Made by a program: the position numbers and the translations under genes. A stretch of DNA of 46,738 bases from Bacilli bacterium (GTDB taxonomy: Bacteria > Bacillota_I > Bacilli_A > RFN20 > CAG-826), in contig JAKSVH010000003.1 of the NCBI GenBank assembly GCA_024408085.1, forward strand, positions 81,157 to 127,894, written 5' to 3'. Positions 1 to 7,660 of this stretch are shown here, one piece after another. Within the stretch, counting starts at the first letter, position 1. Each line of letters opens with the position of its first letter. Below the pieces are notes generated by a model. The model searched no databases, was not told where the DNA came from, and saw only the letters and a program-made list of their open reading frames with translations.

Positions 1-1
1 T

Positions 2-469
2 ACAAGTGGTAATTTTGTAAGTTTTTTAAATGATTCAACAGAAAGTGAACCGGTAATTGATTCAATAAATAAAGATGAATCTGATAGTTATATGCTATCC
101 AAAGTTTATAATGAAAAAACTAATGGAATCAGATTAGGTTCAAGAAATGCGGTTGGTTCATTTTCTGTTAAATTAGTTGATGGTTTTACTTTTAATCGTT
201 TAAAAGTTACTGCGGTTACATTTACTTCTTCAAAAGAAGTTACTAAAGAAGATGGTTCTACTGAAATTCAATATACCGGTGATAATGAATCAAAATTCAA
301 AGTTAATGATTTAGATACTGAAATTTCTTTATTAAAAAATGAAGTAATTACAGAATCAACCAATCCTACAAGTCATTTATTTGAATTTGATATAGCACAA
401 GATTATTTATCTATTATTGGGACACAACAAAGACCTTGTATTTTAGGAATTGAAATGTGGACTGAATAA
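2..469 (+). CDS. Phage putative virion/exported protein, 5'-truncated by window edge
   Basis: The open frame runs in from the left edge, so this is the C-terminal part of a longer protein; the first in-frame ATG at 92 is internal. The evidence is alignment with the next gene: residues read upstream of 92 (TSGN...SDSY) match the same stretch of the 228-aa protein (TSGN...DDSY). Both proteins share the pattern RLG...GSF, SxFKVN, LLKxE and a terminal RPCILxIEMW. The two are tandem paralogues. The part seen has no membrane segment; by analogy one should lie upstream. No enzymatic motif is visible. In a filamentous-phage context it may be a minor virion or assembly protein, but this is inferred from position only. 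Confidence 0.7.
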   Translation, partial: TSGNFVSFLNDSTESEPVIDSINKDESDSYMLSKVYNEKTNGIRLGSRNAVGSFSVKLVDGFTFNRLKVTAVTFTSSKEVTKEDGSTEIQYTGDNESKFKVNDLDTEISLLKNEVITESTNPTSHLFEFDIAQDYLSIIGTQQRPCILGIEMWTE

Positions 470-488
470 TTAGAAAGGAATAGATATT

Positions 489-1175
489 ATGGAAAAGAAA
501 TCTATTTTTGGTGGAATTCTCGCATTACTTTTAATTGGTGGTGTCGTTGGTTCTATTGGTTATCTCTCAAAAGGTTTTAAAGATTTTGATTACAAAACTT
601 GGTTTACAAAAGGTGTTAGTAATTCAGAACAAAAAACCGATGAAGATATAGAGGAAAATTCATCAAGACAAAACATTAGAAAGTTTGATTTTAAAACTAA
701 TATAAGTGGAAAAATGGAAACTTCCGGTAATCAAGATATTGTAACTTTTATGAATTCTTGTATAACTGGTGACCCTATTATTGAATCTGTTAGAAAGAAC
801 GATGACGATTCTTATAAGTTAGTTGAAACTTTTAAAGATAAAGAATTGGGTTTACGTTTAGGAACAGATGAGAAATTAGGTTCTTTTGATGTTAGTTTTG
901 TGGGCGATTATAAGTTTAATAATATTCAAATCACTTGTATTAATTATGGTCGTAAACGCGGTGATATACCTAACGTTTACAATAAACAATCTACTAATTC
1001 ACGTTTTAAAGTTAATGGTTCAAGTGAAATCAAATTATTAAAGGATGAAGATTTATCTATACCTTATGAACCTATCGTTCGTTCCATTTCTTACGATACA
1101 CTTCAAGATCATTTAGAATTTGTTGGTATTGAGGGTCGTCCTTGTATTTTAGCAATAGAAATGTGGGTGATTTAA
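489..1175 (+). CDS. Phage membrane-anchored putative virion protein, paralogue of preceding gene
   Basis: 228 aa. A hydrophobic segment at about residues 7-26 after a short basic N-terminus predicts a type II membrane anchor or uncleaved signal, followed by a mostly polar domain. The C-terminal ~120 residues are paralogous to the preceding protein (RLG, GSF, RFKVN, LLKDE, RPCILAIEMW). The start at 489 is supported by AGAAAGGA about 10 bases upstream. It stops one base before the next gene, so the genes are probably co-transcribed. No known family was recognised. Small membrane-anchored proteins ahead of a pIII-like gene fit virion components of a filamentous phage. Confidence 0.75.
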   Translation: MEKKSIFGGILALLLIGGVVGSIGYLSKGFKDFDYKTWFTKGVSNSEQKTDEDIEENSSRQNIRKFDFKTNISGKMETSGNQDIVTFMNSCITGDPIIESVRKNDDDSYKLVETFKDKELGLRLGTDEKLGSFDVSFVGDYKFNNIQITCINYGRKRGDIPNVYNKQSTNSRFKVNGSSEIKLLKDEDLSIPYEPIVRSISYDTLQDHLEFVGIEGRPCILAIEMWVI

Positions 1176-1176
1176 T

Positions 1177-1899
1177 ATGGAAATGAAGAAAATTTTAAAG
1201 TTTATTTTCGCAATTTTAGGTGTTTTAGCAATCGCAACGTGTGTTGTGTTGGCAATTAAATTACCATCTACATTTACTGATTTGGGTAAAGAAGTTGGTT
1301 TGATAAGTGAAAAGATAGATGAAAATGATTCTAATTTAAGAGGAATGCCATTTACATCTGATTTTTCACATCAAACAAATTTAGGTAGTGATTATAAATC
1401 ATCTTATATTAAAAATAGCGGTGATAATAATCGTTGGTATTGTTCTTGGGGGTCTGGTGCCTCTCTTTCCGAAGATGAAAGTTATCATTCGTTTATTTTA
1501 GGTTGGAATAAAATTTCTTCCGTTTATTATGGTTCATATACATATTTCGATAAAATTTCTAATGTCACAGAATTATCAAAAACAGATGAATTATATAAAT
1601 TCACTTATTTATTAATGGATTTTGACTTTTATCAAAATCATACTATTTCATTCGGTGTTAAACCTCACGATAGTTTACGAGATTCTTCTTTAAAATTAAT
1701 TACTTCTCATAATAGAGGGGAATCTTGGTCTGTTGTAACAGAAATTAGTTCTGATTATTTACAATCTACTAAAACTTTTGATATTTCTGCAACATTTAAT
1801 AAAACATCGCAAGCATATACACGTTATGGTTTGGTTTTAGAATCTAAATTAGATAAAGCAAGATTAGAAATTAATAATGTTTATGCTATGGGGGTTTAA
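1177..1899 (+). CDS. Phage membrane-anchored hypothetical protein
   Basis: 240 aa. The N-terminus is MEMKKILKF followed by a hydrophobic segment to about residue 28, then about 200 polar, Ser/Tyr-rich residues with alternating hydrophobics suggesting a beta-rich exported domain. The start codon follows the previous stop by one base; a second ATG lies six bases downstream and the true start could be either. The next gene begins three bases after the stop. It has the same layout as the two genes upstream but no clear sequence similarity to their shared C-terminal domain. The function is unknown; a virion protein is possible. Confidence 0.7.
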   Translation: MEMKKILKFIFAILGVLAIATCVVLAIKLPSTFTDLGKEVGLISEKIDENDSNLRGMPFTSDFSHQTNLGSDYKSSYIKNSGDNNRWYCSWGSGASLSEDESYHSFILGWNKISSVYYGSYTYFDKISNVTELSKTDELYKFTYLLMDFDFYQNHTISFGVKPHDSLRDSSLKLITSHNRGESWSVVTEISSDYLQSTKTFDISATFNKTSQAYTRYGLVLESKLDKARLEINNVYAMGV

Positions 1900-1902
1900 T
1901 CT

Positions 1903-3768
1903 ATGAAAAGAACAAAAAAATTTTTGATATTTTCTTCATTAATTTTAGGTAGTTCTTTAAGTTGTATTAATAACCCTATTATTACTGCTTTTGCAAGTGG
2001 TGAGGAATTAGTGCCATCTATTGATTTAACATCACCTATTGATGATTTACTTTATGATGATACATTTAGAGAATCATATTTGAATGGCGTATATAATTTC
2101 GGCACTCACGAAAAATGTGTAGTTTTAAATTTTTTTGAATATGGATTTAAAAGACAATATTCAACAGATTATGGTCTTTATGTTTATGTTTACAATCCTT
2201 TTCAAAGTGTGGCAATTAATGAATATGGTAAAAACAAAATTGAAATTGGTTTTTCACACGATGATTCAGAGGACGCAATAGAAGATATACCCTACAACAA
2301 ATATGATTTAACCTTTGTTTCAAAAACTATTACTGATGAGGATAGAAATAAGTTTTATAAATTTAAAGTAAATGTTGATGAAGATTTTTATTCTCATTTA
2401 ATTGATAAAGAAAAAAGGATTTATTCAGTTAGTGGTGTTGAAGTTCAAATGGAAAATAAGACCACTGCAACAGATTTATTTGTTGGTTCAAAATTTGTTT
2501 ATACCGGATTCGGCGCTAATTGTGATGGTAATTCAGAATCTACTTTAAATTGTAATAAAGTTGGTTTAGATACAATAGAATTAGTTTTACATGGCGGTTA
2601 TAAACGTAGTGGTTATATAAACGAGGCATTAACGCAAGCAAAAGATTTACATTATGTTTATTTTGAAGTTCCAAATAAATATGAACGTAAATATGGTTCT
2701 TTGTATTCTATTAAGTTTGAGGGTTATCGTTATGATTTTACTCAACCTTTTTATGTTTGGGATACTTCAAAAACCGATTTTGGTCGTTATTCTCAAATGC
2801 AAGATTGGTTTTATTTCTTTGACCCTAAAACATTTGATAATACTGCTCAATCAATGGAAACCTCTTTATTAGAAGAACCTTATAAATTGGCTTATGGTGG
2901 TAGATCAAATAGACCTAACATTGAACACGGGTCTGATTATTTAAATACACTTCCAAAAGAACGTTTATTTAAAACTAATGATTTATATAAGGAAATTTCT
3001 GCGAATGAGGTTGAGGAAAGATATTTTGACAATCAAAATAAGATTAAAAAGAAAATAATTAATATTTCTAACGAATTGTCAATTGATGATTTCCAAAAAC
3101 AAACCGGAACATCTCCTACTCCATCATCGACATTTTTAGGAAGTTTTCTTAATTTCTTTTACGGAAAACAAACCGGTGTTAATAGAGTTCAAGAAGATGG
3201 TGTTTATTGGGATGATTTAGAATGTTTAGTTAAAATTGTTAAAAAAGAATCTGATTCTGATGGAAATACTTATTTTATTAATAAAAAAGATGTTTCCGAT
3301 TTTAACAATACATTTAAACATTCTCAAAATAATGATAGTTCTTTATATTTGTTTAGATTTGATACATCGGACTATTGGGCTGCACCTATTTCTGAAATAT
3401 ATGCTGACCATTGGTTATGGCACGATGATTCTCAATATAGAGGTTATTCTGCTTATATGTCTGCTATTATTGATTTTGATATTATTTCACTTACTTTTAA
3501 AGGAACACGCGGAATGGTTGTTATTCCTGTTTGTTCTTCACCTATTAATATTTTTGCAGATATTACAAATCCACCTATGCCAAAAGATGATGGTTTACCA
3601 CGTTGGGTAATTATTCTTCTTTCTTGTGTTGGTGTCGGTGTTGTTTGTTATGTTGGTTATAACATCTACAACAAAGTTATTGAAAATAAACAAAATAAAT
3701 TAGATTACAATCTTAAAAAGGTTGAATGGGATAAACATAAAAATAAAAAGAATAAACGAAAGGAATAA
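1903..3768 (+). CDS. Phage exported protein with signal peptide and C-terminal membrane anchor (pIII-like layout)
   Basis: 621 aa. Residues 1-31 form a signal peptide: basic KRTKK, a hydrophobic core, and a likely cleavage after AFA at 29-31. Residues ~32-560 are a large Tyr/Asp/Asn-rich exterior domain. Residues ~567-588 form one membrane segment (starting RWVIILL), followed by a strongly basic tail (HKNKKNKRKE) that would stay in the cytoplasm. Signal peptide, big ectodomain and C-terminal anchor with short basic tail is the classic topology of filamentous-phage pIII adsorption proteins, and it sits at the end of the structural block as pIII genes usually do. A GGGGG-containing ribosome site precedes the start. 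No sequence family was recognised, so the pIII role is inferred from topology and context. Confidence 0.7.
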   Translation: MKRTKKFLIFSSLILGSSLSCINNPIITAFASGEELVPSIDLTSPIDDLLYDDTFRESYLNGVYNFGTHEKCVVLNFFEYGFKRQYSTDYGLYVYVYNPFQSVAINEYGKNKIEIGFSHDDSEDAIEDIPYNKYDLTFVSKTITDEDRNKFYKFKVNVDEDFYSHLIDKEKRIYSVSGVEVQMENKTTATDLFVGSKFVYTGFGANCDGNSESTLNCNKVGLDTIELVLHGGYKRSGYINEALTQAKDLHYVYFEVPNKYERKYGSLYSIKFEGYRYDFTQPFYVWDTSKTDFGRYSQMQDWFYFFDPKTFDNTAQSMETSLLEEPYKLAYGGRSNRPNIEHGSDYLNTLPKERLFKTNDLYKEISANEVEERYFDNQNKIKKKIINISNELSIDDFQKQTGTSPTPSSTFLGSFLNFFYGKQTGVNRVQEDGVYWDDLECLVKIVKKESDSDGNTYFINKKDVSDFNNTFKHSQNNDSSLYLFRFDTSDYWAAPISEIYADHWLWHDDSQYRGYSAYMSAIIDFDIISLTFKGTRGMVVIPVCSSPINIFADITNPPMPKDDGLPRWVIILLSCVGVGVVCYVGYNIYNKVIENKQNKLDYNLKKVEWDKHKNKKNKRKE

Positions 3769-3770
3769 TT

Positions 3771-4097
3771 ATGTATAAAAAACATTATTTTAAAAGTAAA
3801 AAAACTTGTGAACGTGATTATCACAAAGATATTACAGAATTGCAAGAAACAATTCGTCCAATGATACCTACTTTACAAAAAAAGGGTGTTGTAATTTCAA
3901 GATGGGGAAATGGTGATTTTAATTTTAAGAAAGGAAAACGTTCTTTATCTGTAACTATGTTTGCTTTTGGAAACAAAACTCGTATTAAAAAAATATCAAG
4001 TAATATTACACCTTTTGAATTACAAGTTGTTCCTAAATCTGTAATGGATTATGAATTGATTCAAGAAAAAATTTATAAAGGTTTGAAAATTAAATAA
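3771..4097 (+). CDS. Phage small basic cytoplasmic protein of unknown function
   Basis: 108 aa, Lys-rich, with no signal peptide or membrane segment. The N-terminal half looks helical (about residues 15-40), followed by a strand-rich stretch with SRWGNGDFNF and RSLSVTMFAFG. AAAGGA lies seven bases before the start and the gene follows the pIII-like gene by two bases, so it belongs to the same transcription unit. Small basic proteins in this position of ssDNA phages are often nucleic-acid binding (for example ssDNA-binding protein), but no motif here proves it. Confidence 0.6.
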   Translation: MYKKHYFKSKKTCERDYHKDITELQETIRPMIPTLQKKGVVISRWGNGDFNFKKGKRSLSVTMFAFGNKTRIKKISSNITPFELQVVPKSVMDYELIQEKIYKGLKIK

Positions 4098-4124
4098 TAT
4101 TCAAAAAAGTGAGGTTAAAAGATT

Positions 4125-4301
4125 ATGTTCTACGTATTACAAGTTATTAGAAAACGCGGATCAGTTGATATTTATTATCGTGAGAATAGGGAATCAATAT
4201 TGGAATTAGAAAGAATTATCCATAATGCTTATCCAAACGCAACGATGAATAAATATACTGCGGATTCTTGGGTTAACTTTAATTATAAATCTTTTAACTG
4301 A
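4125..4301 (+). CDS. Phage hypothetical small protein (58 aa)
   Basis: 58 aa beginning MFYVLQVIRKRG and ending NYKSFN before TGA. AAGTGAGG lies about eight bases before the ATG, the same strong ribosome site style as the small membrane-protein gene at 5034 and the recombinase at 9484. Codon choice (TTA, CGT, GGT) matches the phage genes. No membrane segment and no recognised family. It lies between the small basic protein gene and the structured non-coding stretch ahead of a ribbon-helix-helix gene. Confidence 0.6.
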   Translation: MFYVLQVIRKRGSVDIYYRENRESILELERIIHNAYPNATMNKYTADSWVNFNYKSFN

Positions 4302-4325
4302 CATTTTATTTTCTCCTATGGTTTC

Positions 4326-4406
4326 GGTGGGTTTGTCCTAAAAATCCACCTCGTATTGAAAGGGTATGAGGTGTTATTTCTTAAGAAAAAGTTAATAACT
4401 CCCTGG
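4326..4406 (+). promoter_or_regulatory. Structured leader with mutually exclusive hairpins
   Basis: Two 9-bp stems compete for the same bases. Stem 1 pairs 4326-4334 with 4342-4350; stem 2 pairs 4347-4355 with 4365-4373. Each contains one G-U pair. The shared segment CACC (4347-4350) can belong to only one stem at a time. A third inverted repeat, GTTATT (4373-4378) with AATAAC, ends near 4406, ten bases before the start of a ribbon-helix-helix gene. The arrangement resembles an attenuator or protein-responsive leader, or a DNA packaging hairpin. The stems are directly visible; the role is inference. Confidence 0.45.
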
Positions 4407-4415
4407 GATTAAATT

Positions 4416-4571
4416 ATGTTATCAAAATATAAAAAAATGTTACAAGTATCGATTCCAAATTCTTTATATGAGAAATTAGAATACGAATCTAAATATCTAT
4501 ATCCTCATAATTCAAAGAGTGAAATCGTTACTATTGCTTTGAATCGTTATTTGAACGATAGAAAGGATTAA
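4416..4571 (+). CDS. Ribbon-helix-helix (Arc/MetJ/CopG-like) DNA-binding protein
   Basis: 51 aa. The pattern is a short N-terminal strand (KMLQVSIP), a first helix (NSLYEKLEYESKYL), a turn, then a second helix beginning SKSEIVTIALNRYL. This strand-helix-helix order, with polar residues alternating in the strand and an S-K-S-E-I start to helix B, is typical of ribbon-helix-helix repressors that bind operators as dimers through the paired strands. It ends two bases before the next gene. A likely role is copy-number or lysogeny control in the phage. Candidate targets are the 8-bp inverted repeat at 4980-5006 or the leader just upstream. The fold is fairly sure; the target is not known. Confidence 0.75.
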   Translation: MLSKYKKMLQVSIPNSLYEKLEYESKYLYPHNSKSEIVTIALNRYLNDRKD

Positions 4572-4573
4572 TT

Positions 4574-4927
4574 ATGAGAATTGCTAAAATTAGAAATAAA
4601 TATATGTATAACACTACTAAAGATGATAAGGGTTCACACCATTATATTATTTTTTATGACAACAAAAATAAAAGATATAATGCGGTTCAATTAACTCATC
4701 TATATACAAAAGATAAAGATAGATTTATTAAAGTTAAAAAAGGATTAATAAAAATTGAAAAATTTAAAGAATTTGAAGTTCCGAGTGGTGTAAAAAAAGA
4801 AATTTATTTTAAAAATTCTTTTGGCGGAAAAATTGACATAAACAATAGAAGATATGTTGATAAAGTTTATGATCGTTTTTTAAGCAAAAAACAATCTGAT
4901 GAAATTAAGGAATTTATTTATAAATAA
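4574..4927 (+). CDS. Phage hypothetical protein (117 aa)
   Basis: 117 aa, rich in Lys, Asn and Tyr, with no signal peptide or membrane segment. The first ~55 residues (RIAKIRNKYMYN..., HHYIIFYDNKNKRYNAVQLTHLY) suggest a small beta-barrel fold of the kind seen in some nucleic-acid-modulating or toxin-like proteins, but no catalytic residues can be assigned. AAAGGA precedes the start. It forms a two-gene unit with the ribbon-helix-helix gene and is followed directly by a terminator at 4931. A toxin/antitoxin-like pair cannot be excluded, because a ribbon-helix-helix gene directly ahead of a small basic protein is a common antitoxin-toxin order. Support for that is weak. Confidence 0.6.
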   Translation: MRIAKIRNKYMYNTTKDDKGSHHYIIFYDNKNKRYNAVQLTHLYTKDKDRFIKVKKGLIKIEKFKEFEVPSGVKKEIYFKNSFGGKIDINNRRYVDKVYDRFLSKKQSDEIKEFIYK

Positions 4928-4930
4928 AAG

Positions 4931-4970
4931 AAAACCTAGGCAATCTCTATACCTAGGTTTTAGAAATTAT
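4931..4970 (+). terminator. Rho-independent terminator
   Basis: A perfect 10-bp inverted repeat AAAACCTAGG (4931-4940) / CCTAGGTTTT (4952-4961) with an 11-base loop, just after the 117-aa gene stop. A weak T-rich stretch follows (ATTATTTTTC). It would end the ribbon-helix-helix/117-aa unit and separate it from the ATPase unit. Confidence 0.65.
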
Positions 4971-4979
4971 TTTTCTAAC

Positions 4980-5006
4980 TAGTTATATTAAATCTCTTTA
5001 TAACTA
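4980..5006. promoter_or_regulatory. Inverted repeat, candidate operator upstream of the ATPase unit
   Basis: TAGTTATA (4980-4987) and TATAACTA (4999-5006) form a perfect 8-bp inverted repeat with an 11-base AT-rich spacer. It lies 27 bases before the start at 5034 and just after a terminator, so it overlaps the only place where a promoter for the small-membrane-protein/ATPase unit can sit; its right arm contains a -10-like TATAAC. It is a plausible operator for one of the phage ribbon-helix-helix proteins. Confidence 0.4.
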
Positions 5007-5033
5007 ATCTGTCAATAAAAAGTGAGGTATTTT

Positions 5034-5405
5034 ATGAAAAAAGTTCTAAAAAGAACATTAATTATGATCTTATTGTTAGTTTTAGGATTAACGATTGGAT
5101 ATTTTATTTTTGGTTGGAATACAATTAGTGGTTCAGAATTAAGTTCAGAATCATTTTTAAATACATTTTATGTTTCTTTGGATGAAAAAACATATTTAAG
5201 TTTTGGTTCAATGAAACAAATAACTTTGTTAAGGGAAAAAGAAATATATTTTTTTGATACATATGTTTATAGTGATTCAATTTTTGAAGTTAAATCTTCT
5301 ATTGATAATAAACCATATTATTTTTCGGTAATTGATGAAGAAACTATTTATTGTTATGACTTCAATACCTACGTTTATAAGGTGGTAACTGAAAATGGAA
5401 AATAA
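5034..5405 (+). CDS. Phage small single-pass membrane protein
   Basis: 123 aa from the ATG at 5034. A longer frame starting with GTG at 5022 exists, but that GTG lies inside the ribosome site AGTGAGG (5021-5027), which is well spaced from 5034. The N-terminus MKKVLKR is followed by a hydrophobic segment at about residues 9-28, then an exterior domain of ~95 residues rich in Tyr/Phe/Ser. The C-terminus overlaps the ATPase gene by 11 bases, so translation is probably coupled and the products may act together, for example in the trans-envelope assembly complex. No family was recognised. Confidence 0.65.
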   Translation: MKKVLKRTLIMILLLVLGLTIGYFIFGWNTISGSELSSESFLNTFYVSLDEKTYLSFGSMKQITLLREKEIYFFDTYVYSDSIFEVKSSIDNKPYYFSVIDEETIYCYDFNTYVYKVVTENGK

Positions 5406-7590
5406 ATGGTTTAAAAATTATAGATTTTATGTTCTTTTGTTTATTACATTAGGATTTGTAGTTTTATCTTATTTTTGTTTTAGTGATTCATACTTACGTC
5501 TTATTTTTGCTTTTAAGGATATTGGTTTATCTATTGGTTATTATTTCTGTGAATTATTTTCTATACCTCATAATATTAAACCTACTATAAATGACCTTCC
5601 GATTTTAATTATTAAAGAAGAAACTGGCGTTCCTTATACACCATCTGATATTTCTACAATTATTCCTCAATCAACAGATTTCTTTAAAGTTAAATGGCAA
5701 ACGTTTTGGAAATCTTGTTGGAATAAGGAAACATTTGGTCGTTATTGTGGAAGTGTCATCAATGGTTTTAGTCATTTCGCAAGATGGATTTTAATTTTAG
5801 TTCCAATAGTTATTATTTTTATATTTTGGTTTAAACTTTATTTCAAACCTTATGTTGATTCAAAAGATGATAAAGATTCAGTTCCTTTATTAATATTTAA
5901 AAAGTGTTTTGTCAATCCTTTTAAAAAGGTAAGAAATTTTGTTAAGGATGTTTTTCAATATTATTCATCTCATAGACATTTTTCTATTATTTGGTTAATA
6001 ATGTGGTTAATTAATTTTAATACTTTTTCAATACTTTTAGGTGCGATTTCATTTTACTTTTATTTTGTTGTTTCATTTGATTTTAAACATATTTATTTCC
6101 AAATTTTTAAGTTGTTTATTGATTTAAAAATTATACCTATTATTTTGGCGGTTATTCTAATTATTGTCTTAATACTTAAAGCACGTAAAAATATAGCATA
6201 CGCACGTTTAAATCATTATGAAATGCGTAATAGAGGATTTTTAAATTCTCTTGGTTTGGTTGTTTTGATTAGTGGTGTTACCGGTAAAGGTAAAACTTTA
6301 ATGATGACCGACCTCGCATTATCACAAGAAGTTATGTTTAGGGATAAATGTTTGGAAAAGATTTTAGAAAATGATTTGAAGTTTAAGAATTTTAATTGGA
6401 ATACATTTGAAACTGATTTAAAGAACGCAATTTATTTTCATCAAATATATACTTTGGCAACGTGTGAAATTTGGGTTAGAAAAAAACGTTATAGATTTGA
6501 AAAAAATCCATCAAAAGAAAAGATATTTGGTTATGACTATAATAATTACGGTCTTTATTATAATAATGGATTAGTTACAGAGTATTTATTTGACGTTTTA
6601 GAAAATTACGCAAAGTTATATTTTGTTTATATTATTGAATCTTCTTTATTGGTTTCAAATTATGGAATTAGAGTTGATAATACTTTACAATCTGTCGGTC
6701 ATTTCCCTTTATGGAATTCTGACTTTTTCCGTAAATCTACTGAATTACAAGAGGCATATACGCGTCATAGTCATATCATTGATTTTGATATGTTACGTTT
6801 AGGAAAAAGAGTATTAAAAGATAATCCTATTGCGGATTCTGTGGAATTTGGTGTTTTTGTTATTACAGAAGTTGATAAGGAAAGAGGTAATCAATTAACA
6901 AATCAAACAATTAAAGCGGATTCTGAATCTGCTAATCCAAAAAATGATTTAACCGAGTTGTGTCAAAAAATAGAACGTCATTCGGCAACGATTGATAATT
7001 ATCCATTTATGCGTATTTTTAGTGATTCACAAAGACCTACCTCTTTGGGTGCGGATAGTAGAGAAATAGCGGAAAAAATCGTTTATATTAGAGAAATTAA
7101 CGATACAAAAAATACACTAATCGGTTTTATGTTTGATGAAATGATTTACGATTTTTTCAGAGGTAAATTTGAAAAATATTACTATCGTTATCGTTTCGCA
7201 CGATCAGACAACACTTTATTTATTTATTTATTAAAAAATATTTGTGGTTTCTTTATTAACAGACATTTAAAGAAAATTAACGAGTTCGGTTATGCCTCTG
7301 TTTTAGGGCAAACTGAAAAATCAACAATGGATGGTGATTACGAAGATATTAAATGGTATAGGATAAATAAGAAGATTTATTCTAATCGTTATAAATCTAA
7401 CTGCTTTAAAGATTATTTCTTTAATAAAGCATTAAAGAGTCCTATTGGCATTGATGATTTAAGAGAATATTCAAATACTCAACCTACTATGGAAGAATAT
7501 AATTTACAAAATTCATATTTTATTGAGAAAATTAATCACGTTATGGATATTGAATCGGAAGAATCAACCGATAATAAAGATTCAAATTAA
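5395..7590 (+). CDS. Multi-pass membrane P-loop ATPase, Zot/pI-like phage assembly protein
   Basis: 731 aa. About five hydrophobic segments lie in the N-terminal ~270 residues: one at 10-30, one near 128-150, two or three between about 200 and 270. An ATPase domain follows. The Walker A motif is GVTGKGKT at 294-301; the probable Walker B is VFVITEVDKE at about 487-496, where the usual acidic pair is replaced by TEVD. In filamentous phages a Zot/pI ATPase energises strand extrusion through the membrane. The usual order there is ATPase then a single membrane segment; here the membrane region is N-terminal and multi-pass, so this is a divergent or independent version. Alternatives are an FtsK/VirD4-like DNA pump. 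A ribosome site GGTGG precedes the start. The gene overlaps the small membrane protein and is followed by Rep. Confidence 0.6.
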   Translation: MENKWFKNYRFYVLLFITLGFVVLSYFCFSDSYLRLIFAFKDIGLSIGYYFCELFSIPHNIKPTINDLPILIIKEETGVPYTPSDISTIIPQSTDFFKVKWQTFWKSCWNKETFGRYCGSVINGFSHFARWILILVPIVIIFIFWFKLYFKPYVDSKDDKDSVPLLIFKKCFVNPFKKVRNFVKDVFQYYSSHRHFSIIWLIMWLINFNTFSILLGAISFYFYFVVSFDFKHIYFQIFKLFIDLKIIPIILAVILIIVLILKARKNIAYARLNHYEMRNRGFLNSLGLVVLISGVTGKGKTLMMTDLALSQEVMFRDKCLEKILENDLKFKNFNWNTFETDLKNAIYFHQIYTLATCEIWVRKKRYRFEKNPSKEKIFGYDYNNYGLYYNNGLVTEYLFDVLENYAKLYFVYIIESSLLVSNYGIRVDNTLQSVGHFPLWNSDFFRKSTELQEAYTRHSHIIDFDMLRLGKRVLKDNPIADSVEFGVFVITEVDKERGNQLTNQTIKADSESANPKNDLTELCQKIERHSATIDNYPFMRIFSDSQRPTSLGADSREIAEKIVYIREINDTKNTLIGFMFDEMIYDFFRGKFEKYYYRYRFARSDNTLFIYLLKNICGFFINRHLKKINEFGYASVLGQTEKSTMDGDYEDIKWYRINKKIYSNRYKSNCFKDYFFNKALKSPIGIDDLREYSNTQPTMEEYNLQNSYFIEKINHVMDIESEESTDNKDSN

Positions 7591-7624
7591 TAATACATAT
7601 ATACATATATTCAATTTTTATTAA

Positions 7625-7646
7625 CAAGATTTAATCTTGGTTTTTT
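7625..7646 (+). terminator. Hairpin plus T-run directly ahead of rep (terminator or attenuator)
   Basis: CAAGAT-TTA-ATCTTG (7625-7639) followed by G and TTTTTT, ending 14 bases before the rep start codon. It could end ATPase transcripts or limit rep expression by read-through. An AT-rich direct repeat (ACATATAT twice, about 7594-7609) lies upstream; nothing else coding is seen between 7591 and 7660. Confidence 0.4.
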
Positions 7647-7660
7647 ATGAGGTGGTAAAA

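Noticed and set aside
4299-4412. Read-through of TGA at 4299 would extend the 58-aa protein by 37 codons
   Set aside because: The extension uses codons rare in the phage genes (CTC, CTA, CCC, GGG) and overlaps the hairpin region. TGA acts as stop elsewhere (dnaB, ROK kinase and YgjP-like gene), so recoding is not supported.
4416-4927. Toxin-antitoxin module (ribbon-helix-helix plus 117-aa protein)
   Set aside because: The gene order fits, but the 117-aa protein shows no recognisable toxin residues and the setting inside a phage regulatory block explains a ribbon-helix-helix gene without it.
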